A stretch of DNA of 64,000 bases from Terana coerulea (taxonomy: Eukaryota > Basidiomycota > Agaricomycetes > Polyporales > Phanerochaetaceae), in the NCBI GenBank assembly GCA_024811115.1, contig JAKOGH010000768.1, forward strand, positions 62,001 through 126,000, written 5' to 3'. Numbering within the stretch: the stretch's first letter is position 1; each line of letters begins with the position of its first letter. Shown one piece after another: positions 37,634 through 49,549 of this stretch. The position numbers and the translations under genes were made by a program. The notes under the pieces are model-generated. The model saw nothing but the letters and a program-made list of their open reading frames with translations. It was not told where the DNA came from and ran no database searches.

Positions 37634-38081
37634 TATAAACACATATAATGAGCATAATTATATCCACATCTCACACACTTGTGCATTTCTCCAGCGGCTG
37701 CAAAGTTACACTGTTCTCACTCCTCCGCAGACTTCTGAGTTCCTGCACTCCGGTTGCTAGTGATGTGGTGTATTATTAGTAGGATGAGCTGGTAAGTTGA
37801 AGCACAAGCACAAAAACCATCAGCAAATGGGCATCCATAAGCTGTAGTGCTTGAGCTCACTACACTGACCATTCATCCACAACTTCACACTTTGCAAATT
37901 ACATGTTAAAAATGCCCTTAATGCTACTTTTAATGTTGAAAAAGCAATTTTATAATATATACATAGTCGGTTGAGAGTGGAGCATCTTCTACTGCAACAC
38001 TTTGATAGTCATGAGGGAGCATGCAGGTCTCCCGAGGCCATCGCGAGCCACCTCGAGCCAGGGCGCCCTCCTCTCGACCGC

Positions 38082-40723
38082 TCATGATTGCACCCGTCTG
38101 TGAGGCTTCGTGAGGCAGATGCTGAGGGCATCTCGAAGCGGCCTGCTCATGAGCCAAATATGGAATTTCCAACATATGTAGGCTGATATCCCGGAGCAAG
38201 AATTTGTTAATTCAGAGCACTTCTTCGGGCGGATGCCCCTGATCACATGTCCTGACATTTCACGGCAAAGAGCGGCTAAGTTATAGTTGTGTACTAGAGA
38301 TGCTGACTGCAGTCTAGACACAACCTCAGCAGCAGTTGGTCTGCTCTGAGGGTTAGCAAGCCAGCAGCCGCAGCACAGCGTCCATAGCCTCTCGCACATC
38401 ACGCCTGACTCACTTGGCAACTTCGAGGCGTGTGATGGAAGCTTCCTCGCGAAGTACAGCTGCTCGTATCTCGCTGCTGTTGTCCCCATACTGCGGATAT
38501 GGATCCTTCCCGGTATATAGCTGGGAGTCAAGTAGCTAGTAAGCCTGCATCTCCCACCGTACATTAGGGAACTGACCTTCATGCAGACGTGACAGAAAGA
38601 GTATATGTCCTCTGGAGCTGTTGGACGGTAGATTCTTGGGTGCTGAATACCTCAGGTGTGGTCCACCTCACGTTTCCAGCTTCGCGCGGGCTGATATCTT
38701 GCGCTTTGACCACTGACAAAAACGGCAAGTCTGAAGTCCGTAATCTTGATGGTTCCCGTTTCATCAATCATGATGTTAACCTATGTTGGGTTGGTTGTCA
38801 AACAAGCGAAGTATTGGGAGTGACGTGCTGACTTACCCTCTCAAGTCACTATGAACGATGAGCTCTTAGTGTAAGTATGCCAAGCCATGAGCCATTTGCA
38901 AAATCTACAGACATTGATCAAACTTATAATAAACCAAGACATGTAGAACTGCTCGTACCCATTTGTCCACCAGATGATCTAGGTCCGACACATAATAGTG
39001 TGTTTTGCCAGACTTTACCATCGTGAAATAATGCCTGACATTTCCGCTGATCCATCCATGGAGTAACAATATAAGGTATACCGCTTTCCTTAGCGACTCT
39101 GAGGAATTCAATGATATTGACATGCTTTGTAGTCTTGCAGGTAAGAAGTTCAAGATACATTTCCTTCATGATATGAATGCGCAGATGATCGTAGTAAGGT
39201 AATAGTGTTGAATTTATTGGTTGAGTTGTCAAGCTTAAACTCACGGGCGCTTCGTGCGCTCTCTGTTTACTCTTATTTACATTGGATTTATTGGATGTGA
39301 CTCACTAGACTACATAGCGACTCGAAATGTAATGTGAACGCTCGCGCGTTTGCCTTCCCGCCACCAACGTTCCCACCCGTGCGACCCCTTGTTTTGACAA
39401 ATAGCAATACCAGCTAATTAATCATAAGCTTACCTTCACTTGAGAGGGCGTATCTTCAGAGGTTGCGAATGCTCGCAGGCTTTTCATTGCAACTTTCCTT
39501 GCCCTCGCTGTCATGTAACCCAAGTCGACATTTCCAAATTCACCGCCATATCATGCTTCAACTTTTTTCGCGTATTGATCCCCGGTCAGCATCACCTCAT
39601 GGGGTAGACTTCCTGACGTCTGAGCCAACGAGGTCATAATACGGCCGAAGGGCATCCCATCGCTGAGCTCCCTCAGCATTGTCTCTGAGTTCCTCAATTT
39701 TCTAATCCAGTGTTAGCCTCCTTGATCAAGCTGAAAGACCTGCTTAGAAGCAACCTACCTCAGAGAGCGCCTGAAAAATTCCTTCCAAGTGTTTGCCCTG
39801 TATACAGGCCAAAATCTCTCTGTAGTAGTGTGGTCGGTTGCAGTCAACTTGTTCGGCTTCCTGAATGGCCAACTCAAGCAGTGACCAATGGAATGTTGCA
39901 AACCGGTCATCCATGATGGGATGACTGGGATGGAGACTTGCCTGCATTTTTGCTCTGTACTTGACCAATCTGAAATGCCGCAGAGTACAGTCATGCAGAG
40001 TAACTTTAGCAATGTCTTTGGAAAGGGCCGACATGTTGAAATCCTGGTAAGTTGTACCTACGCTAGTATCAGTGCATACACGAGATCCCGCATAGTAGAA
40101 ACATGGGCATACATGGATATAGATGAATCCAGCCGTGCACAAGTACCACCGCCGGCAAGGATTTCTCTCATGATTTGGCGCAAGCAATAGACCATCGTAG
40201 TGTGTATTCCTGACCTCTGTTCATCATTCGAAGAGTCCTGCTCCCCCAGACGGAGGGTTCTGCTTCTTGAAGTACTTATTCTTTGCATAGACCAGCTGAG
40301 CGACACACTGATCAACAATATCCTCCAATGCATCGAACTGCGGATATTGGACCACATCCACACGAATCATCTGGCACTCAAGGAAGAGCTCTAGTTGAGG
40401 CGTAACGAAGAACAATGTCACGCTGATCACCGTCAAGCATTCCTGCTGAATGGAAATTAGCATTTCCGACGAGAACAGTATCAGTTCCATTCTCACCAGA
40501 GTATTGTCCTCAGGCACATAGGGCTTGCATGCAAAAGCTCTACTACCAATGAGCGAAGTTTCACCAAAAGCGGCAGGTATAGCCAAGAGATCTCCGGTAA
40601 TCTCCGGCACTGACGACGGCATAGGTCGAGCTTACAGCAGCATGTCAACCCAGAGGTCCCCAATTCTTCTCCCACCTGTGTTGGGTATATCTCTCTGTAT
40701 CTCCCTGTTACCTGTATCATCAC
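38082..40723 (-). pseudogene. A4: decayed family A kinase
   Basis: All kinase landmarks are found, but in broken frames. KEMYLELLTCKTTKHVNIIEF is followed by a frame change in the hinge. The catalytic loop reads AYLH-stop-ELIVHSDLR (HGD changed to HSD, with an in-frame TAA). NIMIDETGTIKITDF has arginine instead of the DFG glycine, then two frame changes through the activation segment. The C-lobe ERLWTLCCGCWLANPQSRPT is intact but reached only after another shift. The upstream helical exons (39770-40620) are still open (EVLACIQGK-like segment and QFDALEDIVDQCVAQLVYAK). The reading frame closes at 38082, past the conserved end. Several independent breaks show an old pseudogene. Confidence 0.8.
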
Positions 40724-43599
40724 CGTCAGTCATGTTAGTACAAAGAAATCGGCTAATGACATTCACTTTGCGCGGTGAGAGCGCCAGTCTTCACATGGAT
40801 CTTCCCAATGAACTGCTCTCGTCTCTGTTCGTCCGTTCTGCTAAAACTGAAAATTAGAGTGAACGCGCTTCTGCTGGCAAGGCACTAGACTCCAAACTGT
40901 CTTTTCGTATTTCAGGATTGTAGTGATTAGGGACGTACATGTGTTCTTGCTGCTCGCGAGGACCATTCAAAGGCGAAACCCAAACGAATGACATTGCAGT
41001 CTCTCCTCAGACAGATAACGTCCGTCTCTGAAGCGATGCACAGACCCCACAGGACTTAAGATCTCTAGTTGTACACTCCAACCTCCCTGCCTTGGGCTTA
41101 CTAACGTGGCTCTGAGGGATGCATGTAAGGCTGAAAATTGTGTTAGTTGTAGCTTCTAGGTCGGGCGCAGACTGAAACCATACACATTAAGAAGACGGGA
41201 ATTGTAGTCTCCTTGCTCCACGGCAAATCGTCTTCAATAGAGTACATTATTTGTGAGGCTTGGTGTTAAGGACAAGCGGTTGAGATGAGGGTCACCGGAG
41301 ACAAGAGGTGGCCGGAATCAACAAGAGATGGCTCACTTTCGAACCTGAAATTTAAAGCACTCGCTCTGTGACCAATAGTCAATGTGCGGACCACTTATAC
41401 TCAACTTCGTCCATTGACCTCCGTGAAGGCAAATGTAAGCATATAGCATTGTGTTGGCAAATCTACCGAGGTCATACTTAGCATGAGCCCTGGCCTCTTA
41501 CAAACAGGTTAAGACGGCTGTCAGGTCGAGGCTCGCTTACAGGGTGTCTATCCATCCTCCATCTCTGCTAGGCTCCCGGGCTCACGGGCGTTCAACGAGC
41601 AGCCAATGATAACCAAGGCAATGTATAAGACGACACGATGGCGTGACTACATAGTGCAACGCAGGAAGACTAGCATATTCTGCCCCGGTGAGCCTTGAGA
41701 TTGTCCAGCGGTGCAGTGGTTTTATGCATCACCGGTCAGCGATGCCACGTGAGAATAAACATGCGTCTTGAGTTCTTCTCCTGTCGTAAGACCGCATTCG
41801 ACAGAGATGAGGCGACTGCCTGGGATATGAATGGCACTGATGATATACAAGCAATTCCTGACTAAATATGAGTTGTCGTGCACAGCGGGCAGTAAATTGC
41901 ACTCACTGAAGGCGTCCGGGAAGTCTCCAAAGCTTGCCGGTTCAGCTTTATTGAGATCCCTCTCAAAATGTCATCCAGTCAGGGGTGGTAAAGAGGACGG
42001 CAAAATGGCCTTCCCACTCTGGAACTCTCCTCGGTTCCTCCAGCAGGCCTCGAGCAGGTCTCCGAGTCGTAGGAGAAGAGCTTCTTATCGGTCACAGTGA
42101 TGCTCTTGCAATGCCGCTCAAGGGGAAAGACTGAGTCTTATACAATGGGTCCTAGCAGAAGAGTTCATCACTGGGAGACTTTTGACGAAGATGACGAACA
42201 GCAGTTGGGGAAGATGAAAGAAAAGGGTCGCTCACAGGTCGTTCACGCAACAACCCTTGCCTGGCGCTTAATGCGGTAATAGCTGGAGACCTTCTCACGG
42301 TTTGGTTTCTGGCGTTCTCTCCGGGCGGCTCCGAGGGATTGACCAACGCCCGCCACACTTTGCTCTGACTTGCACGGTCTGCGAAGGACTTTCTAAGTTT
42401 CGATGTTTCGGCTGGATGCATGTTAGCAAGGATCACCAACACTCCTTATTGGGAAGCAGAACGTGGCCTTGCTGTTGGCAAAGAGGCTGGTGTTACCTTG
42501 GGTGCAGGTAAGCCCAGCCATCCTCCTTGGCAGTCCACTGTCCTCAGACCTCAGACAGACACAGCAAGAACACTCTGCTCCGCCATTCTACCAGCCACAG
42601 TCATGGCAGATTTCCCGCTGCTTGACCTGGCATTCCTGATGTCATATTCTGTACGAATGAGCAGGCCCTGCCACGCATAACGCATCACACCGCGTTCGGC
42701 ACAAAGCCCACACTGGAAACCCGTGGTTTTGCATTATCTACTAGGAACGTTTCTCCGTATCACACTAGTAACAGCGGAATGCGCTTCTTTACTCCGTCTA
42801 TGGACGTCTTTCCAGGTGCATCCACTTTCGACCTCCCTTTGCTACACTGACACAACGTCATACAGACGCTCACCGCCAGACGTGGCACGTCTTCCACGCA
42901 GTGTACCGTGCCGCTGCCCAGCATCCTGACACGGTCCTGACAAGCCAAGCCTGCTAGTCACAACCAACGCCGGACGTCCGAGAAGTTTTACTTGTTCGCA
43001 ATCGCAACACGTGTCATAATCGCTTTGGTGCCGGAGTTCCCTTGGACTTGGGGACACATGTTTATCTTGAGCACAAGGCAAGCCACGGAGAGGACCGTCG
43101 TCTTTGGTCCCATACTACTGTAAGTACAAAATCAGTGGGACACCGTGTGTTATTGTTAATCTGTTCCTGCAGGCAGCTGCTACGCCGCCCACACCATAGA
43201 CCTCCACATCATAGTGTAGAGCTTCATTCCGTATGTCACTCTATGGCAAAAGCTGAGTACTATGGGCCACAACTACTGAACTCACAATTCAACGTTGCCC
43301 CGCATCGCTGCCATATTGATCTTGCAGCCATACGCGTGGAGGAGGACGGAAAGGAAGTCGGTGTAGAGACCAGAATACCCGTAATTGCATTGGTCAGTGG
43401 CACGTGCACTGCATCCTTGTTGGATCGCATCCCCGTGGGTTCTTAAGTCAAAGACTCCTCATTGTACCAGTGACCGAAGTGTTTATACAGAAGAGTACAA
43501 GTACATGGACAATAGGTGATACATGTAGCAGCCACGATGTTGGAGCACGAAATGTATGCAGAGCACCGAATCGTGCTCGATGCTCATGAGTATACTCAC
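40724..43599. other. 2.9 kb without a recognised gene
   Basis: The 5' exons of A4 may reach to about 41200. Beyond, only unconnected frames occur (for example 42302-42511 and 43042-43446 on +). The stretch near 43320-43390 (IRVEEDGKEVGVETRIP) looks protein-like, but I cannot link it to a gene. A GC-rich word recurs at 41576. Confidence 0.35.
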
Positions 43600-46549
43600 T
43601 GGAGAGCAATCGCGCGTAATCGGTGCATGATGGCCGTCGCGAGATAACCGTTGAGTAGCATCCTGCCTCCAGCAGTCTTGGATTAGCTGCCACTCTGGAG
43701 ATTGGGCACCTAGTTTGTCGGGTCGTGGTGGACGGCCTTGCTGCGCTACTCACATCATGGGCCACATTTGCATCAGCCGCATGACCAAATGGGTCATCTC
43801 TGGTGAAAAACTATATATGTTATAAGCTTGTTGACATGCAAAAACATTAGCCCGAGTTTCACCTCGATGCACACCATGGCGAATGAGTAGACGTCGGTAG
43901 CGGCGGTGGGGCACACCGTGACGGTTTTGTTGATGGCGGCCAGTAGCTCGGGAGCAAGCCACCTATAGTTCCCCGCTCAAAGAGAAACTAGAGCACCGCT
44001 ATTGGCATCAGCAAGTACGGCCATACCGAAGTCAGTGATCTTCAAGTGGCCGTCGTTGTCAACTAGTAGGTTGGCCTATCCAGATTACAGTGAATTAGCA
44101 TTGACGCACGTGCTCTGTGTGCGATAGGTAACTATCACAAAACTCTAATACTTACCTGCTAGGAATGCTTTGAGGGGTTGGGAGAGCAGGGGACTTTGAG
44201 TAAAGCGAGTAGAGGAGATATGAATCAACGATGTTGTTGAGTCTGGGGTATTAGCCCTCAGACCAGCCTCCTTATATATATGTGTAGAGGGACCCCAGAC
44301 ACTATCTAAGACCTCCAATACCATGTGCTGACTGATACAGTCAGGTAATCCATGACTAAGGCTCTAGAGCATACCGCCGCTCTAACTCCCTTATCAGATC
44401 CTGACCTAGCTATCATGCTAACATCAACACTATCTAGATGTCCTAATCTAGCTACTGTACACTACCAGTACACGATGTCATAGTGACCTCATAGTGAGGT
44501 CATAGTCTAGAACAAATCCAGAACTGAGTCCATGATCCTATGTCCTTATGAGGCATATCCTCGATAACCATGCGTCCGTCGCATGGCCAACTGATCAGCA
44601 TCTTGTAACGCTGTTGTGACGACTGGGTAACATGTCCCATGACTTGATGTTACACTCTAAGCGCTGTAGACTAGCGCTGAGGGAAATTTATGACAGTAAC
44701 ATACCCCTCGGAAGTTGCCATAAATAACACCCTCTTTATGCACGTATTGGAGGCCTTCAGCTAAGTCTTTAAACTAACCAGAGTAAGTTTGCTATGAGCA
44801 TCAGTCTCAATAGATGCAAGTACACACCCATCCGTATGCTTTGCGCTTCAGTTCGCTTATTGTCCATCGGTCGCGCTTTCTTGGCGTTATAGTACTTGCG
44901 AAAGTCTTATCGTGCCATCCATTTAGCAACAACACATAGCCTCCCATTTAAAATCTGAGGAGTCTGAGCAATGCCCAGGACGAACACAATCCGCAGATGA
45001 TTCAACGTCCAGGTTGACATGATCTCTGTGTACATTTGCTAATGACAGAAGTAAGACACCAAGGCCCAACACGAATGAATAAGCGACATGCCTTTAGAGT
45101 GTCGCCGCTTAGTGAGCCATTGAACGTCTTCAAGGCGACCTTCACGGTCCCATTGGCGGTGTGCAGAGTGGCGGACGAAATCATATCATATCCTCCACCG
45201 GTTTGGTCTTTGGCCTTACCCATGCCTCAGGATGTGTCGCCCTCGGGAGCTCGACAGCATCCTCCTCCAGCTCTGAGGGTTGTGGGCAACTGAAGGGAGA
45301 TGTGTGCGAGGTAGGTCATCAAACACCTTGATATGCGTCTTTGAAGCACGTAGCGGAGCTCATTATTGTTCTGGTGTGACCTAATCAGCTATGAATGGAG
45401 TACAAATGCGTTGTCAGTCATCACAGAAGGGTGATGATTGATCGACTTACACTCGCCCAGCTATCTAGCAGGTTAGTAGCCAATGGACCGCACAAAAATC
45501 TGATAATGTCAATGTAAGCGCCTTCGTTCAGTCCTTGGTAATTTCTAGAAGCTGCTCTCGCGAATGTTGCCGTGAAATTCTGTACGCCATCTGTCACATT
45601 TACACTCGTACTAAGGAAGTTTGGGGAAACCTGCTTGACCACGGTGATGTATGACCTAACGAGTTCGTACTGCAGAATCCCGAACTCAACCATGATGCCA
45701 TGCTGTAATCCCTCAAGGAAGTCATAAGTGGAACCTGTAAGGGCGGTATAAGATGGAGTGATGCTCGTGGTGTAGCCGACTTGCCGAGATAGGTGTCCAC
45801 AAAGCTGAAGACAAATGCAAGCGAGCGGGCGTAACAAGCAAACACACTGGCAGCTTTCGGATCATATTGCAGAGCAGGGAGGTAAGTGGAGGTAAGATGG
45901 AGTAGGATTCCAGTCTGTAGTAGTAAATCTTCGGCTGACGTTACTCTGTGGACTGTGAAGCTTCCGAGCTCGCTCGGTGTATGGCGAGTAGCTTCCGCCA
46001 TACAATGTTTGCGAGGTGTTGTGTAAGCATCTAAAGTTCGTGTGAGCTGCGGTTTGAGCGCAAAGTATAATCCGATGTATATATACCAAGCTATGGTCCG
46101 ATGAAAATTTCTTTGGGTCAGCGTGAAGGTCGGAAATGAATGTCTTCAAGATGCTGAGGGTGTAGCTCCTGTGCTTCTCATCCCACATACCAAGGTTCTC
46201 TTCCACATCTTCAGAACGAGGGAGAAGTTGACAGTAATGAACAAGCGCCCTGCAATGGTGGTGTTCTGCACATCTTGCAAGTATGGATTCTGAAACAGCT
46301 GGATCTCCTTTCTAATACCTGAGCAGCATGCAGGTTTATTTTGGCTGTACTCATTTGTAACATAGACCACTCACCCAGCTCCAGCTTGGATGGGAGTAGC
46401 AGTGCTTGACTATACAATTGTGGGTTCGAACCGAAGCCAAAAATCCGCACGGGATCTCGGAAGATCTCAAGTTTCATGGAGTGAACGCCTGGAGTCAAAT
46501 TACTATCCATATGTACTTGAATATGGGTGACGGATAAATGGCTTTGCAT
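43600..46549 (-). pseudogene. A5: decayed family A kinase interrupted by a solo LTR
   Basis: The C2-like exon (46211-46549: HSMKLEIFRDPVRIFGFG) and helical exons (45460-46000: GAYIDIIRFLCGPLATNLLD) are followed by a kinase N-lobe (GGGYDMISSATL, lysine in VALKTF) and SWTWTLNH-like STWTLNHLRIVFVL. The catalytic loop is GVIYGNFRG, so both H and D of HGD are changed, each by one transition. NLLVDNDGHLKITDFGMAV is intact, but an in-frame TGA at 43977-43979 precedes GNYRWLAPELL, where paralogues have arginine. DVYSFAMVCIE and the C-lobe WQLIQDCWRQDATQRL follow. A 545-base solo LTR sits at the donor after the catalytic exon. The loss of the catalytic aspartate and the stop codon make this a pseudogene. 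Confidence 0.8.
44157..44701 (-). mobile_element. Solo LTR of an LTR retrotransposon
   Basis: 545 bases begin TG and end CA, flanked by the direct repeat TACC (44153-44156 and 44702-44705). On the minus strand it starts TGTTACTGTCATAAATTT and ends CTAGCA. A TATATATATG stretch about 420 bases in could be the promoter. There is no internal coding region, so it is a solo LTR left by recombination. The superfamily (gypsy or copia) is not known. Confidence 0.75.
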
Positions 46550-48061
46550 AAAGCTTACAGAGTAAGATCCCTCACCGGGGTTACCCAGTCCGCTGTGCGA
46601 TACTGGGGCCTGTAGGTCCGTACGTCAAATAAGGACTTCTATCAAATCCCTTAGATATCTCCAGCGTATATTTTGACTGTTCGCGACAGTCAAGCTCCGC
46701 ATATAGCTCTGTGATCAGTTACTATACATTGAGCGCAAGTTCATAGAACTAGCGCTTGCCTGAGATGCTGAGCTCTATTTCCCGTAGATGGGACCAGTGC
46801 CAACACCGGAGTGTTCTGTTATAACGCACAGTCTTCTTTAGCGGCAGATTCCAGGAAGACATGTGAGGTTTCCTTGAGAGCACAAGACACTCTGAAGGGG
46901 AGGAGGGGCTTTATAACGGGCGGAATACGCGTTTGAGGCTTGTGCACTATCTGAGCGAAGTTTTAAACTCTCTCCTTGCGCATACTGCACACGTGTGAGC
47001 TATCATTCTGAACGTTGCCTATCGTGATAGATGGATGGCGACGCAAGTGAGAACAATGAGAGGGCAAAGGCTAACGAGGTTACCATGATTAATGCAGTGT
47101 ACCGCTCTGCCTATTGCAGCCTCCCGAGAGGTTCTGAAAGGGCTGCGGTGTTGTATTTCATACAGGGAAGCTCGCGGCGAGCGCAGAATCACCAGAAGCT
47201 GTCTAGAGTTGTCATTGTCCTGCTCCCAGAGCTTGAAACGAACTTACTGAATGAGTGACATCTACACAGACCATTTCTTTACGCTAGAATACTGATGCAT
47301 TTCCAGAGCTCTTGCGGCATTGCAACGCGCTTCATGTCGATCTGCGGAAGCACAATGAATCTGAGTCTGCCTGGGAGTGCATGTCACTGGCTGCCAGGGC
47401 GATCGAAATGCAAGCTGTTAGCCTGAGTCTGCTAATCTGTTGCAGAGTACTCACTGTCTTTGGGACAAATGCTCTGGTCTGCGCAAAAGCGAAGCAAGAA
47501 GGCTTGGGAGTTTCGCCGCTTTGCATTCAAATGACGAATAGGGAAAGTGGAAACAATCCCGCCATCAGGCGCGGGCGGGCGGTACTTACTGTCGGGTTTA
47601 CCACAAGGCACCGACCAGGCTTCACGGCCCAAAGTGCCTACACGCGAGAGGCTCCTGTCATCGAAGTATGATATATTAGGAACCCAGTACAGGATACTGT
47701 TCGTAAAAGCTATTTTTACAGTGTTTAACTTTCTCGCTGGTTGTCTGGGTCTGTAACTGATTGTTGGAATAGTCCGCATTAAGAAGGAGCATAGAGGTAG
47801 GGTCATAAAACATATGGCATATGGGCATGGGATGGGGGCTCTTGCATAGCGCAAAGGGAATAGTACCAAGTGACGAACGTAGCCTGAGTCATGGTAACGG
47901 TGGGTATAGGGCCTCATACGCGACTCAGGCAAAGCAAAGTTGCAAGGCACTATGAAGGATCGTGACTGCACTGCCGTACGGCTCGTTAGATAAAAACAAC
48001 ATCAGCAGAGCGGCTGAGCTCACCAAAAACACTATCAATCAATCGACATCGCTGACATCAC
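46550..48061. other. 1.5 kb without a secure gene
   Basis: Two + frames, 47031-47258 and 47312-47400, could be two exons of a small charged protein (LRHCNALHVDLRKHNESES), but the splice phase is not clean and no family is recognised. The rest is featureless. Confidence 0.3.
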
Positions 48062-48856
48062 TCATGTCAACTTCACCGCTCCCCCCGCCACTAAAAGTCG
48101 CTCCTTATCGTCGTTGTCGTTGTCGCCAGCATCACTGTCGTTGTCGCTGATATTGTGCTTGTCACTATTTCCTTCATCTCTTGACGATCCAGAGACTTCA
48201 GGTAGAATTCTGCTGGTCGTATGTCTGAAGACAGCTTGAGACTACACACAACCATATAGTACATCCCCAATACGCGCAGAGTATTCCTATGGAGAGAAGA
48301 CTCATCAGTATATCCGCCCTGGTGCAGTGTCAATTATGAGTTGCATACAGTGATTCTAAAGTCAACCAGGGTGCAATCCTTCCCTGCGTGGTTCAGCCTA
48401 ATTCTAAGGACTTTGGCACCGTGCGGTCCATTGCTCCCATAGACTTGCATTAAGGACATTGTTGTGCTTGTTCTCAGCTCTGACGACCATGGACCATGCT
48501 CTGTATAATGATACAAATGAGCTGGCGTTCAAGAGACGGATGAATGGACTGACCTTCTCCACTGCACATCCATGTCCTCAAATGGCTTAGCATCAATTCT
48601 CTCAAGGAAGCTCGTGTAATCCTTCCATTTGGTATATCTTGCGCTCAATTCCGCAAGTACTGCATCCAGCTTCTTCCTCGCACCCCTTAGAAGTGCAAAA
48701 GTTTCTCTATGGCTGCTTTGGGGTCGGTCTTCCATAACACATGAAACGCAGCGAAAATGCGCCAGCACCAGCCCCTGTGAGGGCCAGTTGCAGACTTATC
48801 TTAAGGTCCAGCGTCAGAGGCGCGTCCCAGTCTGCCAGGCCGACCGACATAGACAT
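48062..48856 (-). CDS. Unrecognised protein with acidic Asn/Asp-rich tail
   Basis: The start ATG at 48856 gives MSMSVGLADWDAPLTLDLKI. An exon at 48560-48700 is helical (GARKKLDAVLAELSARYTKW). The next (48360-48490) reads KVLRIRLNHAGKDCTLVDFR and looks like beta strands. The last exon ends in a low-complexity acidic tail (DNDNDSDAGDNDNDDKE) made by a GTCGTT-type microsatellite at 48108-48150, stop at 48062. A competing frame through the same repeat gives a Thr-rich tail ending at 48091. Exon joins are uncertain. The mix of helices and beta strands recalls the N-terminal parts of family A, but no kinase follows. Confidence 0.4.
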
Positions 48857-49549
48857 CTAGACAAACAAGTACAGTGAGCATGGCACAGGTCAGTGAGCGG
48901 TAAGCCGGACGTCGGTAGCTCGTAGGAGAAAAAATAAATATGTGTGCTGGCGACAAAGGGAGTAGGGATACTCTGCCGGAAGAGTGCTATTAAAGAGGCT
49001 GGTATATAGCATTGGGGCGGTGGGCAATTTGGCCTTTTAGGCTATGCATCCTCCAACTTTGTTGTTAAGAGCGTAACTAGCGCATCGCTTACCGATATCT
49101 CGGGCGGCGGTAAATTGCTTACTACACTGAGAGTTGCCGTGCTTGCAGCCCTAATATCCCGTTATTTGGTTCGGGCGCGGCCTGCCACGCATTCGTGAAA
49201 GCATGCTTGAATCTCAGATGTGGATGAGAAACAAAACGTGCCAAATCAGTCCAAGTGGTTGTTCTTATAAGATGTATATACGAAGGGTGCCAGAGCATGT
49301 CGAAGCGTCTCCAGCTGTCAAAGCCACCGCAACGTAAAACAACAGCTTGGAAGTCCACAAGGAAAATTGAGTGTCTGTACACGTAAGTTTGATGCTGTTG
49401 GTCCACGTGGTTCGATAGATTATGTAAGCAATCTACAGCCTCGCGCGCCGCTTCAACCCGCGTGCCATAGAGCGTATCCCTTCCCCAATAGTCATTCGTG
49501 TCGGGTTTTCCCCACGCAATATCTGACCCATCTCCCTACAAGGTTCTCA
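48857..49549. other. No recognised gene upstream of P5
   Basis: Short unlinked frames only; AT-richer near 48930-49020. The promoter of P5, if it was ever retained, should lie at the right end. Confidence 0.35.

Larger units (their letters stand above)
37131..38081. other. AT-rich intergenic block between A3 and A4
   Basis: GC-rich flanks rich in GAGCC/GGCTC words (37210-37330 and 38030-38165) enclose an AT-rich core. The core holds a tRNA-like pol III module at 37545-37633. It may be a short non-autonomous element, but clean terminal repeats are not visible. Confidence 0.4.

Noticed and set aside
46420..46445. B box (GGTTCGAACC) suggesting a tRNA
   Set aside because: It lies within a coding exon of A5 and has no A box at the right distance.
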